DNA of 64,000 nucleotides from an uncultured Planococcus sp. (GCA_947502505.1 CANNAE010000003.1:248001-312000), one strand, 5' to 3'. Counted from the first letter of the stretch, positions 43,079-52,183 are shown. Notes: generated by a model not told the origin, from the sequence alone. A program made the numbers and translations.

Positions 43079-43916
43079 AGCTGCTCCCATATTTGAGGCA
43101 AGCAAACAACGAAAACCAAAGCAACTCACCCAGTCAGCAAAAGCGAAACCAAAGAATCTTCGTCTATTCCTGATCGGCAGCATTTTGCCCATCCTCTTGA
43201 TCGCAACTTGGGAAATGCTCAGCCGAGTGGGAGTTTTTCCGGCCTATCAGCTTCCGGCCCCTTCGACAGTGGTCAGCACCATTACAGGTATGGCGATAGA
43301 TGGCTCTTTATGGGGGCATATCGGCATTACCGTGTACCGCGTGTTTTTAGGATTTGTTTTTGGAACGGCGGCAGCGGTTGTCCTTGGCTCTCTTGTAGGG
43401 TTTTACGCCAATGCTGAAAGACTCTTCGATCCGCTTATCCAAGCATTTCGATCCATCCCATCGCTTGCTTGGGTGCCACTTTTTATTTTATGGATGGGAA
43501 TCGGGGAACCGGCCAAAATTACGATGATCGCCGTCGGTGTTTTTTTCCCGGTGTATTTGAATATCGTCAGCGGCATCAGCAATGTGGACAGGAAATTAAT
43601 AGAAGTCGGAAAGATGTATGGGTTGAACACATGGCAATTGATCAGGCGGATCATCCTGCCGGCATCGCTGCCTTCCTTTTTAGTCGGCCTGCGCAGCGGG
43701 TTGGGGCTTGGCTGGATGTTCGTCGTCGCTGCTGAATTGATGGGCGCAAGTCAAGGTCTGGGGTATTTGCTTGTTGTCGGGCAAAATACATTATCACCCG
43801 AAATTATCCTCGCCAGCATTATCTTGTTTGCGGTCATCGGCAAGCTTTCGGATTGGATGTTGAAGAGAATCGAAATCAAGGCGTTGCACTGGCAAGACCG
43901 CGCCGTGAAATCATAA
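43059..43916 (+). CDS. ssuC: Aliphatic sulfonate ABC transporter permease
   Basis: A 285-residue integral membrane permease with six helices after a hydrophilic N-terminal tail of about 40 residues. The cytoplasmic coupling motif (EAA loop) is in EVGKMYGLNTWQLIRRIILP near residues 184-203. ATG 43059 is chosen because GAAGGGAG lies 9 bases upstream, inside the end of ssuA. A longer frame from 43017 would overlap ssuA further without a site. It partners SsuA and SsuB to import sulfonates. Confidence 0.9.
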   Translation: MTKYQSEAAPIFEASKQRKPKQLTQSAKAKPKNLRLFLIGSILPILLIATWEMLSRVGVFPAYQLPAPSTVVSTITGMAIDGSLWGHIGITVYRVFLGFVFGTAAAVVLGSLVGFYANAERLFDPLIQAFRSIPSLAWVPLFILWMGIGEPAKITMIAVGVFFPVYLNIVSGISNVDRKLIEVGKMYGLNTWQLIRRIILPASLPSFLVGLRSGLGLGWMFVVAAELMGASQGLGYLLVVGQNTLSPEIILASIILFAVIGKLSDWMLKRIEIKALHWQDRAVKS

Positions 43917-43929
43917 GGAGGTTGGAGCG

Positions 43930-44658
43930 ATGAGTCTGGTATTGGAACAGGTGAGCCGCACGTTCGGCGGAAAACAAGTGATCCGGAATGTCTCTTTAAC
44001 GGCCGAACCGGGAGAAATCATTGGACTGTTGGGAACAAGCGGCTGTGGCAAGAGCACCTTATTGCGCGCGATTTCGGGCTTGGATACCGAGTATAGCGGG
44101 ACCGTTTCGATCAACGGGGATACGGCCAAACAAGTTCACAAGGCAACCGGCTTTATCTTTCAGGAGCCTAGGTTGTTGCCGTGGCTGACCGTTCTTGAAA
44201 ACGTCAGGTTCGGGCTGGAAGGGAAAAAAGAGGACAAAAATGCCATCGCAAGAAAGTATTTGAAAAGTGTTGGCTTAGCTGAGAGTGAAGCGCTCTACCC
44301 AAGAGAATTATCAGGAGGCATGGCCCAACGCGTGGCGATTGCCCGGGCGCTCGTTACGTCCCCTGAAATTCTTTTACTGGATGAGCCATTCAGCGCGCTT
44401 GATGCCTTTACCAAGATGCAGCTTCAGGACCTGTTGCTTGAGGTCTGGAAAGAGTTTCGCACGACCATCGTCTTGGTTACGCACGATATTGATGAAGCTT
44501 TGTATTTGTGCGACCGCGTCTTGATGCTTCGGGGAGCGCCCGGAGAAATCTCGCGGGAACTGGCTGTCAACCAACAAGGGCCGCGTTTGCGGGGGAGCGA
44601 GGAACTGACAAAAGCGAAAGCGGAAATTCTGGCGGATTTAAAGCTAGTAGTAAATTAA
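43930..44658 (+). CDS. ssuB: Aliphatic sulfonate ABC transporter ATP-binding protein
   Basis: A 242-residue ABC ATPase. Walker A is GTSGCGKST near residue 36, the Q loop is in FIFQEPRLLPWL near 77, the signature is LSGGMAQR near 125, Walker B is ILLLDEPFSALD near 146, and the switch histidine is in VTHDIDEA near 182. The PRLLPWLTVLENV stretch is typical of SsuB/TauB. The ATG lies behind AAGGAGG, 13 bp after the permease stop. Last gene of the S-box operon. The desulfonating monooxygenase (ssuD) is not in the window. Confidence 0.92.
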   Translation: MSLVLEQVSRTFGGKQVIRNVSLTAEPGEIIGLLGTSGCGKSTLLRAISGLDTEYSGTVSINGDTAKQVHKATGFIFQEPRLLPWLTVLENVRFGLEGKKEDKNAIARKYLKSVGLAESEALYPRELSGGMAQRVAIARALVTSPEILLLDEPFSALDAFTKMQLQDLLLEVWKEFRTTIVLVTHDIDEALYLCDRVLMLRGAPGEISRELAVNQQGPRLRGSEELTKAKAEILADLKLVVN

Positions 44659-44752
44659 GCCATAGCTAGTGTAAACTTCCATAGATAAGCAGGTGTAAGT
44701 TCCGGATGAGCGGGTACAGTATACAAAATGCACGACAAGGAGGAATTGCTGT

Positions 44753-44980
44753 ATGGCTAGAAAAGGAACCGCTGGACGCACGCCCGAAAAGCAAGTGGGG
44801 GCACATGAGTCTGCGATTGATAAAGCAATCAACAAGGCAAAAGAGGCTTTAGACGGAGAGAACGAAGCGACGGATTACAGCGAAGAAAAAGGCAGAGACC
44901 AGCAAGAAGACGCAAAAGAATACTCGAAGCATGTATCGGATGAAGATGAACGCGATGTGCCGGATCACGAAAATAAATAA
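44753..44980 (+). CDS. Small acidic hydrophilic protein
   Basis: A 75-residue, very hydrophilic protein rich in Glu, Asp and Lys and almost free of large hydrophobics, so it is likely disordered. ATG follows AAGGAGGA by 9 bases and the gene ends at a strong terminator. Composition resembles small stress-related hydrophilic proteins of Bacillales, but no family is recognised. Confidence 0.6.
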   Translation: MARKGTAGRTPEKQVGAHESAIDKAINKAKEALDGENEATDYSEEKGRDQQEDAKEYSKHVSDEDERDVPDHENK

Positions 44981-45022
44981 AAAAAACGGAGCTTGAGGAC
45001 AATTCCTCAAGCTCCGTTTTTA
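44980..45022. terminator. Bidirectional intrinsic terminator
   Basis: AAACGGAGCTTGAGGA pairs with TCCTCAAGCTCCGTTT around a small loop, between convergent genes. Confidence 0.92.
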
Positions 45023-45024
45023 GT

Positions 45025-45744
45025 TTAGGACGGGTTGGTCGACCATAGTCCGGCGCTTTTGACAAAGACGCGCGGATGTAATTTCAGGCTGGCGACGATC
45101 AAGTCGGCCAGGTCTTCAGGATGCATGACTTTTTCAGCATCGCCTGTGATCAAATTAGACTCGTGAGCAAGGTCGGTGACGACTGTGCTCGGCGTCATCG
45201 CCGTGACGCGGATATTGTGTTTACGCACTTCAAGCGCGAGTGATTCAGTCAAGCCCATGACAGCGAATTTGGAAGAGCTGTAAGCGCTTGTGACCGGTGC
45301 GCCTTTTTGTCCGGCAGTGGACGAGATATTGATGATATCGCCTGAGCTTTGCTCGATCATGCCAGGCAGGACGGCGCGTGTGGCATTATAGACGCCCATC
45401 AAGTTGACGTCGACGATGTTTTTCCATTCTTCCGGCGACAGTTCCATAAAGCCGCCAAATTTCCCGGTGCCAGCGTTATTGATAAGGATATCGATAGCCC
45501 CAAGTTCGTTTTTGAGCTTCTCCGTTGCCTGTTCAATCGCTGCGAGATCCGTCACATCAGCTGAGGCTGTTGCCACTTTGACATTCGCATCTTGCAGTTC
45601 CACGGATACTTTATCGAGGTTTTCCTGGTTCAAGCCGATCAATCCGACGTTGACGCCTTCATTGGCAAGGGCAATGGCTGTCGCACGGCCGATGCCGCGT
45701 CCTCCGCCTGTGATGATCGCTGTTTTCCCTTTAATTGATTGCAT
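45025..45744 (-). CDS. Short-chain dehydrogenase, 3-ketoacyl-ACP reductase-like
   Basis: A 239-residue classical SDR. It has the cofactor motif TGGGRGIG near residue 12, [10 protein letters not shown] near 88, and the catalytic Ser-Tyr-Lys set ([15 protein letters not shown] near 152). No acidic residue follows the second strand (LIGLNQENL), which suggests NADP(H). ATG 45744 has TAAGGAGTG upstream; the long in-frame extension to 45984 crosses a promoter region and is rejected. FabG-like proteins of this kind reduce 3-oxoacyl or ketone substrates. Followed by the shared terminator at 44980. Confidence 0.87.
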   Translation of the reverse strand: MQSIKGKTAIITGGGRGIGRATAIALANEGVNVGLIGLNQENLDKVSVELQDANVKVATASADVTDLAAIEQATEKLKNELGAIDILINNAGTGKFGGFMELSPEEWKNIVDVNLMGVYNATRAVLPGMIEQSSGDIINISSTAGQKGAPVTSAYSSSKFAVMGLTESLALEVRKHNIRVTAMTPSTVVTDLAHESNLITGDAEKVMHPEDLADLIVASLKLHPRVFVKSAGLWSTNPS

Positions 45745-45849
45745 CGTAACACTCCTTAGATTTGGGCAGGCTAGAGCCTTCCCGCAATTAAATACTTTCC
45801 TATTATCTGTGATTTGGTAGGGAAATGCATGTGAGGCGTCTTGAGAGGA

Positions 45850-45882
45850 AATGAAAAACAGCCCGGAAAATCCCGGGCTGTT
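45850..45882 (-). terminator. Intrinsic terminator on the minus strand
   Basis: ACAGCCCGG pairs with CCGGGCTGT, with TTTTT following on the minus strand. It ends the SDR gene at 45890. Confidence 0.8.
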
Positions 45883-45889
45883 CGTGTGG

Positions 45890-46672
45890 TCAGTATTTAT
45901 AGGATTGGCCGCCATCGATCGGGATGACGGTAGCGTTGATGAATTTCGCTGCATCAGATAACAAGAAAGCGACGAGGTTGCCAACTTCCTCTGGTTTACC
46001 GAAACGTTTCATCGGGTTGACGCTGACAAATTCCTTGCCGGCTGCTTCCCAGTCGTCTCCAGCTATTTGCTTTAAAGAGCCTTCGACCATCGGCGTCATG
46101 ATGGCGCCTGGAGCGATGGCATTGATGCTAATGCCAAACTCACCATATTCGATGCCGGAATTACGTGTCATGCCGACAACGCCGTGCTTACTCGCCGCAT
46201 AGCCGGACTGATTGCCGATGCCGCGAATACCGCCGACCGATGCGGTGTTGACGATTGAGCCGTGGCCTTGCTCTTTCATAACTTTTAAGACGTGCTTCAT
46301 GCCGTAAAAGACACCGTTCAAGTTAACGCTTATGACTTTTTCGAATTCGTCAGAGCCATAATTTTCCGTCAAGTTCTGTTTGCCTTCGATGCCGGCATTA
46401 TTGAAAAAGCCGTCTATTTTTCCAAAAGTGTCCAGTGTGAATTGGACGTATTTTTTTACTTGTTCTTCATCGGTGACGTTCGCCTCGAAGATTTCAACGG
46501 AAGCATCCTTGAAATCCGCCAGAATTTCTTTTTTGCTCGCTTCTAGCGATTCCTTGTTCATGTCGACAAGGACAAGCTTGCCGCCTTGAGCTGCGATGGA
46601 ATTGGCAGCGGCGCGGCCGAGGCCAGAACCCCCACCCGTAATAAGGACAACTTTGTCTTGGTAATTAATCAT
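45890..46672 (-). CDS. Short-chain dehydrogenase/reductase
   Basis: A 260-residue SDR with TGGGSGLG near residue 12, Asp in VLVDMN at the end of strand two (NAD preference), NNAGIEG near 90, catalytic Ser in NTASVGG near 142 and YAASK near 157, and the C-terminal [12 protein letters not shown]. The ATG has AAAGGAGAG upstream on the minus strand. It is divergent from a TetR regulator whose palindrome lies in the shared promoter region, so it is the likely target. The family acts on alcohols, ketones or 3-hydroxyacyl compounds; the exact substrate is unknown. Confidence 0.88.
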   Translation of the reverse strand: MINYQDKVVLITGGGSGLGRAAANSIAAQGGKLVLVDMNKESLEASKKEILADFKDASVEIFEANVTDEEQVKKYVQFTLDTFGKIDGFFNNAGIEGKQNLTENYGSDEFEKVISVNLNGVFYGMKHVLKVMKEQGHGSIVNTASVGGIRGIGNQSGYAASKHGVVGMTRNSGIEYGEFGISINAIAPGAIMTPMVEGSLKQIAGDDWEAAGKEFVSVNPMKRFGKPEEVGNLVAFLLSDAAKFINATVIPIDGGQSYKY

Positions 46673-46770
46673 GTGAACATCTCTCCTTTTTGTGGATATG
46701 CTAAACTTGAAAATAGGCTACTCTTTTACAGTAAGCGTTTTCAAATGAGCTCTCAATCAATAAAATTTCC

Positions 46771-46814
46771 GGATGTGTCGAGTAACTCGACACATCCTTG
46801 AAAACTGTCGAGTT
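46771..46814. promoter_or_regulatory. TetR operator in a divergent promoter region
   Basis: Perfect inverted repeat GGATGTGTCGAGT/ACTCGACACATCC with 1-bp spacer (46771-46797), followed by a third half-site TGTCGAGT at 46807-46814. It lies between the SDR and TetR start codons and is the probable binding site of that TetR protein. Confidence 0.8.
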
Positions 46815-46829
46815 GAAGGGGGATTGGCG

Positions 46830-47426
46830 ATGAAGATCAAAAAAGAAAAAGTGTCTCCGCAAGCAGAGCAAACGAAACGGCATTTAAAAGAAGCGTATAT
46901 CGAATTGATCAACGAAAAAGGATACAGCCATGTGTCGGTGACGGATATTGTCCACCGAGCGCAGTATAATCGGGCGACCTTCTATTTGTATTATCTAGAC
47001 AAGTTTCATTTGACTGAAGAGCTGCTCGAAGAAATGTTCCAGCAGATTAAACGAACCAGTACCGAGCGCTACAAAAAGGGTGCGGATGTGCTCACTTCGA
47101 CAATGGATGCGGATTCTTTTGAATTAATTCGTTTTGTGTATGACAATCGTTCTTTTTTCAATTTGTATCTAGCGGAAGACACCATTCCCGGACTTCACGG
47201 AGAGTTGCCGCAAGCGATTTTTGAAATGCTCGACGAAGGGTTTACATTCGAAGGGATTCGCAGCGACGATATTAACTCCCAGCAGTTTAAACGGTATATG
47301 GCGTACGGGACTTCAGGACTTATTCTGGAGTGGGCCAAGACAGGCTATGAGAAATCCCCCAAAGAGATGACCGGCACTTTAATCGACATTGTGCAGTCGT
47401 TTGCGACAGCTTTTCGGTTCAATTGA
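46830..47426 (+). CDS. TetR-family transcriptional regulator
   Basis: A 198-residue TetR-type repressor. The N-terminal DNA-binding domain is clear (QTKRHLKEAYIELINEKGYS, then VTDIVHRAQYNRATFYLYYLD, residues 14-60), and the C-terminal helical domain is of the TetR_C_7/YcnC-like kind. ATG 46830 is chosen for its AAGGGGGA site; a longer frame from 46773 would run through the operator palindrome. It is divergent from the SDR at 46672 and probably represses both genes via the site at 46771. Confidence 0.88.
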   Translation: MKIKKEKVSPQAEQTKRHLKEAYIELINEKGYSHVSVTDIVHRAQYNRATFYLYYLDKFHLTEELLEEMFQQIKRTSTERYKKGADVLTSTMDADSFELIRFVYDNRSFFNLYLAEDTIPGLHGELPQAIFEMLDEGFTFEGIRSDDINSQQFKRYMAYGTSGLILEWAKTGYEKSPKEMTGTLIDIVQSFATAFRFN

Positions 47427-47466
47427 AAATCCAGCCTTCCCGAATGTGGGAAGGCTGGATTTTGTT
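47425..47466. terminator. Bidirectional intrinsic terminator
   Basis: AAAATCCAGCCTTCCC pairs with GGGAAGGCTGGATTTT between the convergent TetR and hydrolase genes. Confidence 0.9.
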
Positions 47467-47481
47467 TTGACGCTTCGTGGA

Positions 47482-48297
47482 TTAGGTGCTTGAACTATTC
47501 AGGAAGTTCAAGAGTTCTTCGTTGAAACGTTCCGGCTCATCAGCATTGATGCCGTGTCCGCTGTCTTCGAATGGTACGAGTACAGAGTTCGGGATTTCCT
47601 TGTCCAGGATTTCGCCTAGTTCGTAAGGGCAGATTTGGTCTTTCTTGCCGTGGAAAATGGCTGTCGGCACTGCGATGGATGCCAATTCGCCGCGGAGGTC
47701 TTCATCGCGCAGCGCAGCGGCTGAGTTTAATGTGGAATGCGCACCGGCTTCAAGCGCCAATGACTGGAACCAATTCAGGAATTGAGGGGAATGGTCCTGT
47801 TCGAAAAACAAGTCCGCAAACTCTGCAAGGAACGCCGGGCGGTCTTTTTCGATTTGTGCGATGATGTCGTCTACTTCTTCAGGTTTCATGCCGACGTTGA
47901 AATCATCACGCTGTGTGAAGATCGGAGCTGCAGCACCCATCAATAGGAGTTTGTCGACTTTTTCTGGGCCGAACTTTGTCAAATAGCGGATTGCGATCGG
48001 CCCGCCCATTGAAAAGCCGGCGAGCACGAATTGTTCTAGGCGAAGTTCATTGACGACCGCTTCAAGGTCTTTGGCCATCGTGTCGTAATCGTATCCTGAC
48101 CATGGCTTATCGGATTTTCCGTAGCCGCGCATATCGACGCCGATATAGCGGAAGCCGTTCTTCGCAAGCAAGCTTGTCTGGTATTCAAACGCCTTGTTGT
48201 TCAACGGCCAGCCGTGAAGAAATACCACAGGCTGTCCTGAACCGATATCTTCTACATGAATTTTCACGTTCTCTTCAACTTGAATATAATGTCCCAC
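47482..48297 (-). CDS. Alpha/beta hydrolase, haloperoxidase-like
   Basis: A 271-residue alpha/beta hydrolase resembling cofactor-free haloperoxidases/esterases. The oxyanion loop VVFLHGWPLNN is near residue 24, DMRGYGKSDKPW near 53, the nucleophile elbow GFSMGGPI with Ser near 96, Asp in FHGKKDQICP near 220, and His in DSGHGINADEP near 249. It starts at GTG 48297 with CTAGGAGG upstream on the minus strand. The true substrate is unknown; peroxidase activity in this group is usually incidental. Confidence 0.87.
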   Translation of the reverse strand: MGHYIQVEENVKIHVEDIGSGQPVVFLHGWPLNNKAFEYQTSLLAKNGFRYIGVDMRGYGKSDKPWSGYDYDTMAKDLEAVVNELRLEQFVLAGFSMGGPIAIRYLTKFGPEKVDKLLLMGAAAPIFTQRDDFNVGMKPEEVDDIIAQIEKDRPAFLAEFADLFFEQDHSPQFLNWFQSLALEAGAHSTLNSAAALRDEDLRGELASIAVPTAIFHGKKDQICPYELGEILDKEIPNSVLVPFEDSGHGINADEPERFNEELLNFLNSSST

Positions 48298-48461
48298 AGA
48301 AGTTCCTCCTAGTAATTTTATGTTTACTCCCTTCTTTTTCCTTTTTAAAAGTTTCTGTAAACTTAAAAATGAAAAAATCTCTAAGTAAAATATCTTTAGT
48401 TCAAAAGAGATGCGATTGCACTAACCGTCTTCAGGGGATTTTTCATTCCAACGGATTCAAA

Positions 48462-48487
48462 TGAAACCAAGCTAGCGCTAAAACGTA
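48462..48487 (+). promoter_or_regulatory. SigW-type promoter of the pspA operon
   Basis: TGAAAC (48462-48467) and CGTA (48484-48487) are separated by exactly 16 bp, the consensus of the ECF sigma factor SigW. It lies 117 bp before pspA, whose B. subtilis counterpart operon is SigW-dependent. Confidence 0.85.
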
Positions 48488-48603
48488 TTTATACAACTCT
48501 GATAATTGTTTGAGGTCGGGGTGAACGAGCATTTTAGAGGAGAATCTGAAAACTAATAGAAGTTTTACTGAACCACAAATTTTATTGAAGAGGAGAATGA
48601 ACA

Positions 48604-49320
48604 ATGGAAATCCTAAAACGTTTCAGAGATATCATGACGAGCAATATCCACGCGATGCTGGACAAGGCGGAAGACCCGGAAAAGATGATCGATCAGTATT
48701 TGCGCGATTTAAATAGCGACCTCGGCAAAGTGAAATCCGAGACAGCTGCGATCATGGCAGCGGAAAAACGCGAGCGCCGTGAGCTGGATGAGTTGAAAAA
48801 AGAGATGGACGATATGCAGCGCTACGCGGTAAAAGCACTTGAAGCGGGCAACGAGGATGACGCCCGAAAATTCCTTCAGCGTAAAGCGGAATTATCGGAA
48901 CGCGTGACGGACAAAGAGACGGCGGTCGAACTCGCGGCAACCAATACGCAGCAGATGCGCCAAATGCACGATAAACTCGAGAGCGATATAGGAGAACTTG
49001 AATCACGGCGCCAGGAACTAAAAGGCAAAGCGGCGGTTGCAAAGACGCAGCAGCGCATGAACGATTTCGCCTCGAGTGTTGGCGGGGCGGGCGAACGGAT
49101 TTCGGCATTCGATGCGATGGAGAAGAAAATCAACCAGCAGCTGGATGAATCGGCAGCAATGGCTGAACTCAATAAAAGTTCCGAGACAAGCATCAAGGAC
49201 TTGGCGAGAAAATACGACGATGGCCCGAACGTTGACGATGAGCTGGAATCCTTGAAGTCAGGAACGAATGTCGACGCTGAATTGGAAGCGCTGAAAAGCC
49301 AAATCGGAAAAAGCGAGTAA
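48604..49320 (+). CDS. pspA: PspA/IM30-family envelope stress protein
   Basis: A 238-residue PspA-family protein, nearly all coiled coil (about residues 25-180), with the conserved N-terminal amphipathic helix MEILKRFRDIMTSNIHAML and EDPEKMIDQYLRDLNSDLG near 22-40. Such proteins polymerise into ESCRT-III-like scaffolds on damaged membranes. The C-terminal tail (after 195) has a repeated GPNVDDELESLKSGTNVDAE pattern, possibly a partner-binding element. ATG lies behind AAGAGGAG. First gene of a four-gene operon matching B. subtilis ydjFGHI. Confidence 0.93.
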   Translation: MEILKRFRDIMTSNIHAMLDKAEDPEKMIDQYLRDLNSDLGKVKSETAAIMAAEKRERRELDELKKEMDDMQRYAVKALEAGNEDDARKFLQRKAELSERVTDKETAVELAATNTQQMRQMHDKLESDIGELESRRQELKGKAAVAKTQQRMNDFASSVGGAGERISAFDAMEKKINQQLDESAAMAELNKSSETSIKDLARKYDDGPNVDDELESLKSGTNVDAELEALKSQIGKSE

Positions 49321-49368
49321 TGTCCGGAAACTGGGCACGGTCCTGTAAGGGGAAGGGAGGAGACTCGT

Positions 49369-50397
49369 TTGGTCATCCATTATAAATGCCCGAATTGCGG
49401 CGCCGACATGGCGTTCGATAGCGAATCAGGCCATTTAAGCTGCCCGAGCTGCGGCCACGAAGAAAATATCGAGACCTTTCCAGAACAGAATATCGAACGG
49501 AAATTCGATGAAGGCGAAGCGAAAGAATACCATTGTGAAAACTGCGGGGCGATTATCCTGACGGAAGCCGAAACGACCGCGACCCATTGCAGCTTCTGCG
49601 GGGCGCCGGTCGTTCTCGCCGACCGCTTGACGGGAGATCTCGCCCCCGCCAAAGTCATTCCGTTCACTGTCAGCAAAGACGAAGCCGTCGCGGCGTTCAA
49701 GAAATGGACGCGCGGCGGGCGATTGACCCCGCGCGGCTTTATGAGCGGCGACCGTATCAAGAAAATGACCGGCATGTACGTGCCGTTCTGGCTTTATGAC
49801 ATCGAAGGCGAAGCCCACATCCAGGCAATCGGCACGCAGGTGCAGACCTATCAAAGGGGCGATACGATTTATACGGAGACGAATTTTTATGACGTGTTCC
49901 GGGAAATCGATTTAAGCTATTTGAAAGTGCCGGCCGATGCCTCTGACAAGATGGACGACGTGCTGATGGATAAGCTCGAGCCTTACGACTATAGCGAACT
50001 GAAAGATTTCCGCATGCCGTATCTGGCAGGCTATTTGGCCGAAAAATACGATTTTGATGACGAGCAATTGTTTGCCCGTGTGGAATCGAAAATCGTCCCC
50101 TATATCGACTCCTATATCAGCTCGACCATTTCGGGCTATTCGTCCGTCAGCTACACGAACAAGCAGATCAACGCACAAAAAAAGAAAGTCTATTACACCT
50201 TATTCCCGGTGTGGATGGTGTATTACGACTTCGACAATAAAGAACACACCTTTGCGATGAACGGCCAAACCGGCAAAGTGGTCGGCAAGCCACCGATCAG
50301 CAACGGCAAAGTCGCGCTTTGGTTCACCGGCATTGCCGCCTCGAGTTTTGTGGCCATGAAAGCCATCGCCTTTGCGGTAGGGGGTGTCTTATGGTGA
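49369..50397 (+). CDS. ydjG: Zinc-ribbon membrane protein YdjG-like
   Basis: A 342-residue protein with two N-terminal zinc ribbons: CPNCG/CPSCG (residues 7-28) and CENCG/CSFCG (55-77). A central beta-rich domain (GMYVPFWLYDIEGEAHIQ near 131) and a C-terminal hydrophobic segment near residues 305-340 follow. It starts at TTG 49369 behind GGAAGGGAGG, 48 bp after pspA. In B. subtilis, YdjG and YdjH form a membrane complex that recruits the other stress proteins; that role is transferred here by synteny. Confidence 0.87.
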   Translation: MVIHYKCPNCGADMAFDSESGHLSCPSCGHEENIETFPEQNIERKFDEGEAKEYHCENCGAIILTEAETTATHCSFCGAPVVLADRLTGDLAPAKVIPFTVSKDEAVAAFKKWTRGGRLTPRGFMSGDRIKKMTGMYVPFWLYDIEGEAHIQAIGTQVQTYQRGDTIYTETNFYDVFREIDLSYLKVPADASDKMDDVLMDKLEPYDYSELKDFRMPYLAGYLAEKYDFDDEQLFARVESKIVPYIDSYISSTISGYSSVSYTNKQINAQKKKVYYTLFPVWMVYYDFDNKEHTFAMNGQTGKVVGKPPISNGKVALWFTGIAASSFVAMKAIAFAVGGVLW

Positions 50398-51170
50398 AAC
50401 ATTTCTCGCAGAAATTGGCATGGGCGCTATTGATGGGCTTATTGTTGATCGCCTGTGGCATGCCGGCTTTCGCGCAGGCCGCTGACTTGATTCATGATGA
50501 AGCGGGCTTGCTCAGTGGAGAAGAAGCGCAGGAATTGGAAGCTTTAGCAGAACAATACGGCGCAGAACAAGACGTCGATTTTCTGTTTTTGACCACCGAT
50601 AGTACAGAAGGGCAATCCATTGAAGCTTATATGGGAGATTTCTTCGATGCGCGTGCCGATAGCACAGGTCGTGAAGATGCAGTGCTGTTGACAATCGATA
50701 TCGGCGGGCGCGAACTGTATCTCGCAGGATTTGGAACAGCTGAGGAGACGCTTGATGCGGAACGGGTTGAACTCGTACTCGACCGCATCATGCCCGAAAT
50801 CCAGGCTGAGGATTACGGCGGTGCGTTCGAAGATGCGGTCGTTACGTCTAGCGAATATATGGAATACCGGCCAGGCGTTAATCCGGAGAGCATTTTTTTG
50901 AAAACCTGGTTTCATTTAGCTATTGCGATCCTGCTAGCAGGCATCATCGTTGGATCGATGCTCTATAACGCAGGCGGCAGGGTGACGACGAACCCAGGAA
51001 CATATGTCGACCGCGACCATACACGCGTACGGAGCCAGGACGACCGCTTCCGCAATAAAACCGTCACGCGCAGAAAAGTCCCGAAAAATAAGGACGGCGG
51101 CGGATTTGGCGGAGGCGGCGGCATGACCGGCGGCGGGCGTTCATTCAGCGGCGGCGGCCGCAGCTTCTAG
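50391..51170 (+). CDS. ydjH: TPM-domain membrane protein YdjH-like
   Basis: A 259-residue protein with a signal peptide (to about AFAQA, residue 27) and a TPM domain (LIHDEAGLLSGEEAQELEAL, then LLTIDIGGRELYLAGFG near 105). One helix (about 178-200) and a basic, Gly-rich C-terminal tail ending in GGGRSF repeats follow. ATG 50391 overlaps the ydjG stop by 7 bp, and a GGGGG site lies upstream. The Gly-rich tail is typical of YgcG/YdjH proteins. Third gene of the stress operon. Confidence 0.87.
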   Translation: MVKHFSQKLAWALLMGLLLIACGMPAFAQAADLIHDEAGLLSGEEAQELEALAEQYGAEQDVDFLFLTTDSTEGQSIEAYMGDFFDARADSTGREDAVLLTIDIGGRELYLAGFGTAEETLDAERVELVLDRIMPEIQAEDYGGAFEDAVVTSSEYMEYRPGVNPESIFLKTWFHLAIAILLAGIIVGSMLYNAGGRVTTNPGTYVDRDHTRVRSQDDRFRNKTVTRRKVPKNKDGGGFGGGGGMTGGGRSFSGGGRSF

Positions 51171-51199
51171 GCAATCGAACAGAGGAAGGAATGAAGAAC

Positions 51200-52177
51200 A
51201 TGGCATTTTTCGGCAATCAATTTTCAGATGTGGTGGAATGGGAAGAGTTCCGCGACGATATGATTTTTTGGAAATGGACCAATAAGGAAATCAAGAAAGG
51301 CAGCCGGTTGATCATCCGGCCAGGCCAGGACGCGATTTTTCTCAATAACGGCAAGGTGGAAGGGATTTTCGAACAAGAAGGCGAGTATGATATCGTTTCA
51401 GAGATTGTGCCGTTCCTGTCGACTTTGAAAGGCTTCCGTTTTGGCTTCAACAGCGGCATGCGGGTCGAAGTGCTGTTCATCAATACGAAGGAATTCACCG
51501 TTAAATGGGGCACGAAAAGCCCGATCAATATACCTGCCCCGCAGCTTCCGGGCGGCATGCCGATCCGCGCGAATGGCACTTTCCATTTCAAAGTGAACGA
51601 TTACGTCAATTTGATCGACAAAGTTGCCGGCATCAAGCAAAGCTACCTGGTCGAAGATGTCCAACTGCGCATTACCGCGCGCCTGGATCAATTATTGATG
51701 AAATGGATCACCCGGGAAGGCAAGGACATGTTCAATTTACAGTCGAATTCACATGAAATCGGCAAAGGCATCCAGGATGACTTGAACATGGAGATCATGG
51801 ACGACGGCATGAGAGTGACCGGTTTCCAGATAATGAGCTTTAACTACCCGAAAGAAATCCAGGACATGATCAATAAAAACGCCTCGCACGGCATGGTCGG
51901 CGACGTTTCGAAATACCAGCAAATCTCGGTGGCGGATGCAATGGGCAAATCATCGGGTTCAAACACAGCCTCCGATATGGCGGGCATGATGATGGGCATG
52001 AACATCGCCAAGGAAATGATGAATGATCAAAAAGAATCGTCTAACTCGAGCGCTAGTTCATCGAGCGCTTCAGGCGGCACCGGCGGCCAACAAGGCCCAA
52101 ACTTTTGCCCGAATTGTGGCGAGAAAGTAAGCGGCGCGAAATTCTGCCCAAACTGCGGGCAAAAGTTGGTCGAATAG
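51200..52177 (+). CDS. ydjI: SPFH-domain protein YdjI-like with zinc ribbon
   Basis: A 325-residue protein closely resembling B. subtilis YdjI. It begins MAFFGNQFSDVVEWEEFRDD, with an SPFH/virion-core-like domain through about residue 220 (GSRLIIRPGQDAIFLNNGKV; WITREGKDMFNLQ). A Met-rich stretch (AGMMMGMNIAKEMM) and a C-terminal zinc ribbon (CPNCGEKVSGAKFCPNCG) follow. ATG 51200 is preferred, 9 bases from AGGAAGGA, over ATG 51191, which touches that site. In B. subtilis YdjI bridges PspA to the YdjGH membrane complex. Last gene of the operon. Confidence 0.92.
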   Translation: MAFFGNQFSDVVEWEEFRDDMIFWKWTNKEIKKGSRLIIRPGQDAIFLNNGKVEGIFEQEGEYDIVSEIVPFLSTLKGFRFGFNSGMRVEVLFINTKEFTVKWGTKSPINIPAPQLPGGMPIRANGTFHFKVNDYVNLIDKVAGIKQSYLVEDVQLRITARLDQLLMKWITREGKDMFNLQSNSHEIGKGIQDDLNMEIMDDGMRVTGFQIMSFNYPKEIQDMINKNASHGMVGDVSKYQQISVADAMGKSSGSNTASDMAGMMMGMNIAKEMMNDQKESSNSSASSSSASGGTGGQQGPNFCPNCGEKVSGAKFCPNCGQKLVE

Positions 52178-52183
52178 AAAGCG

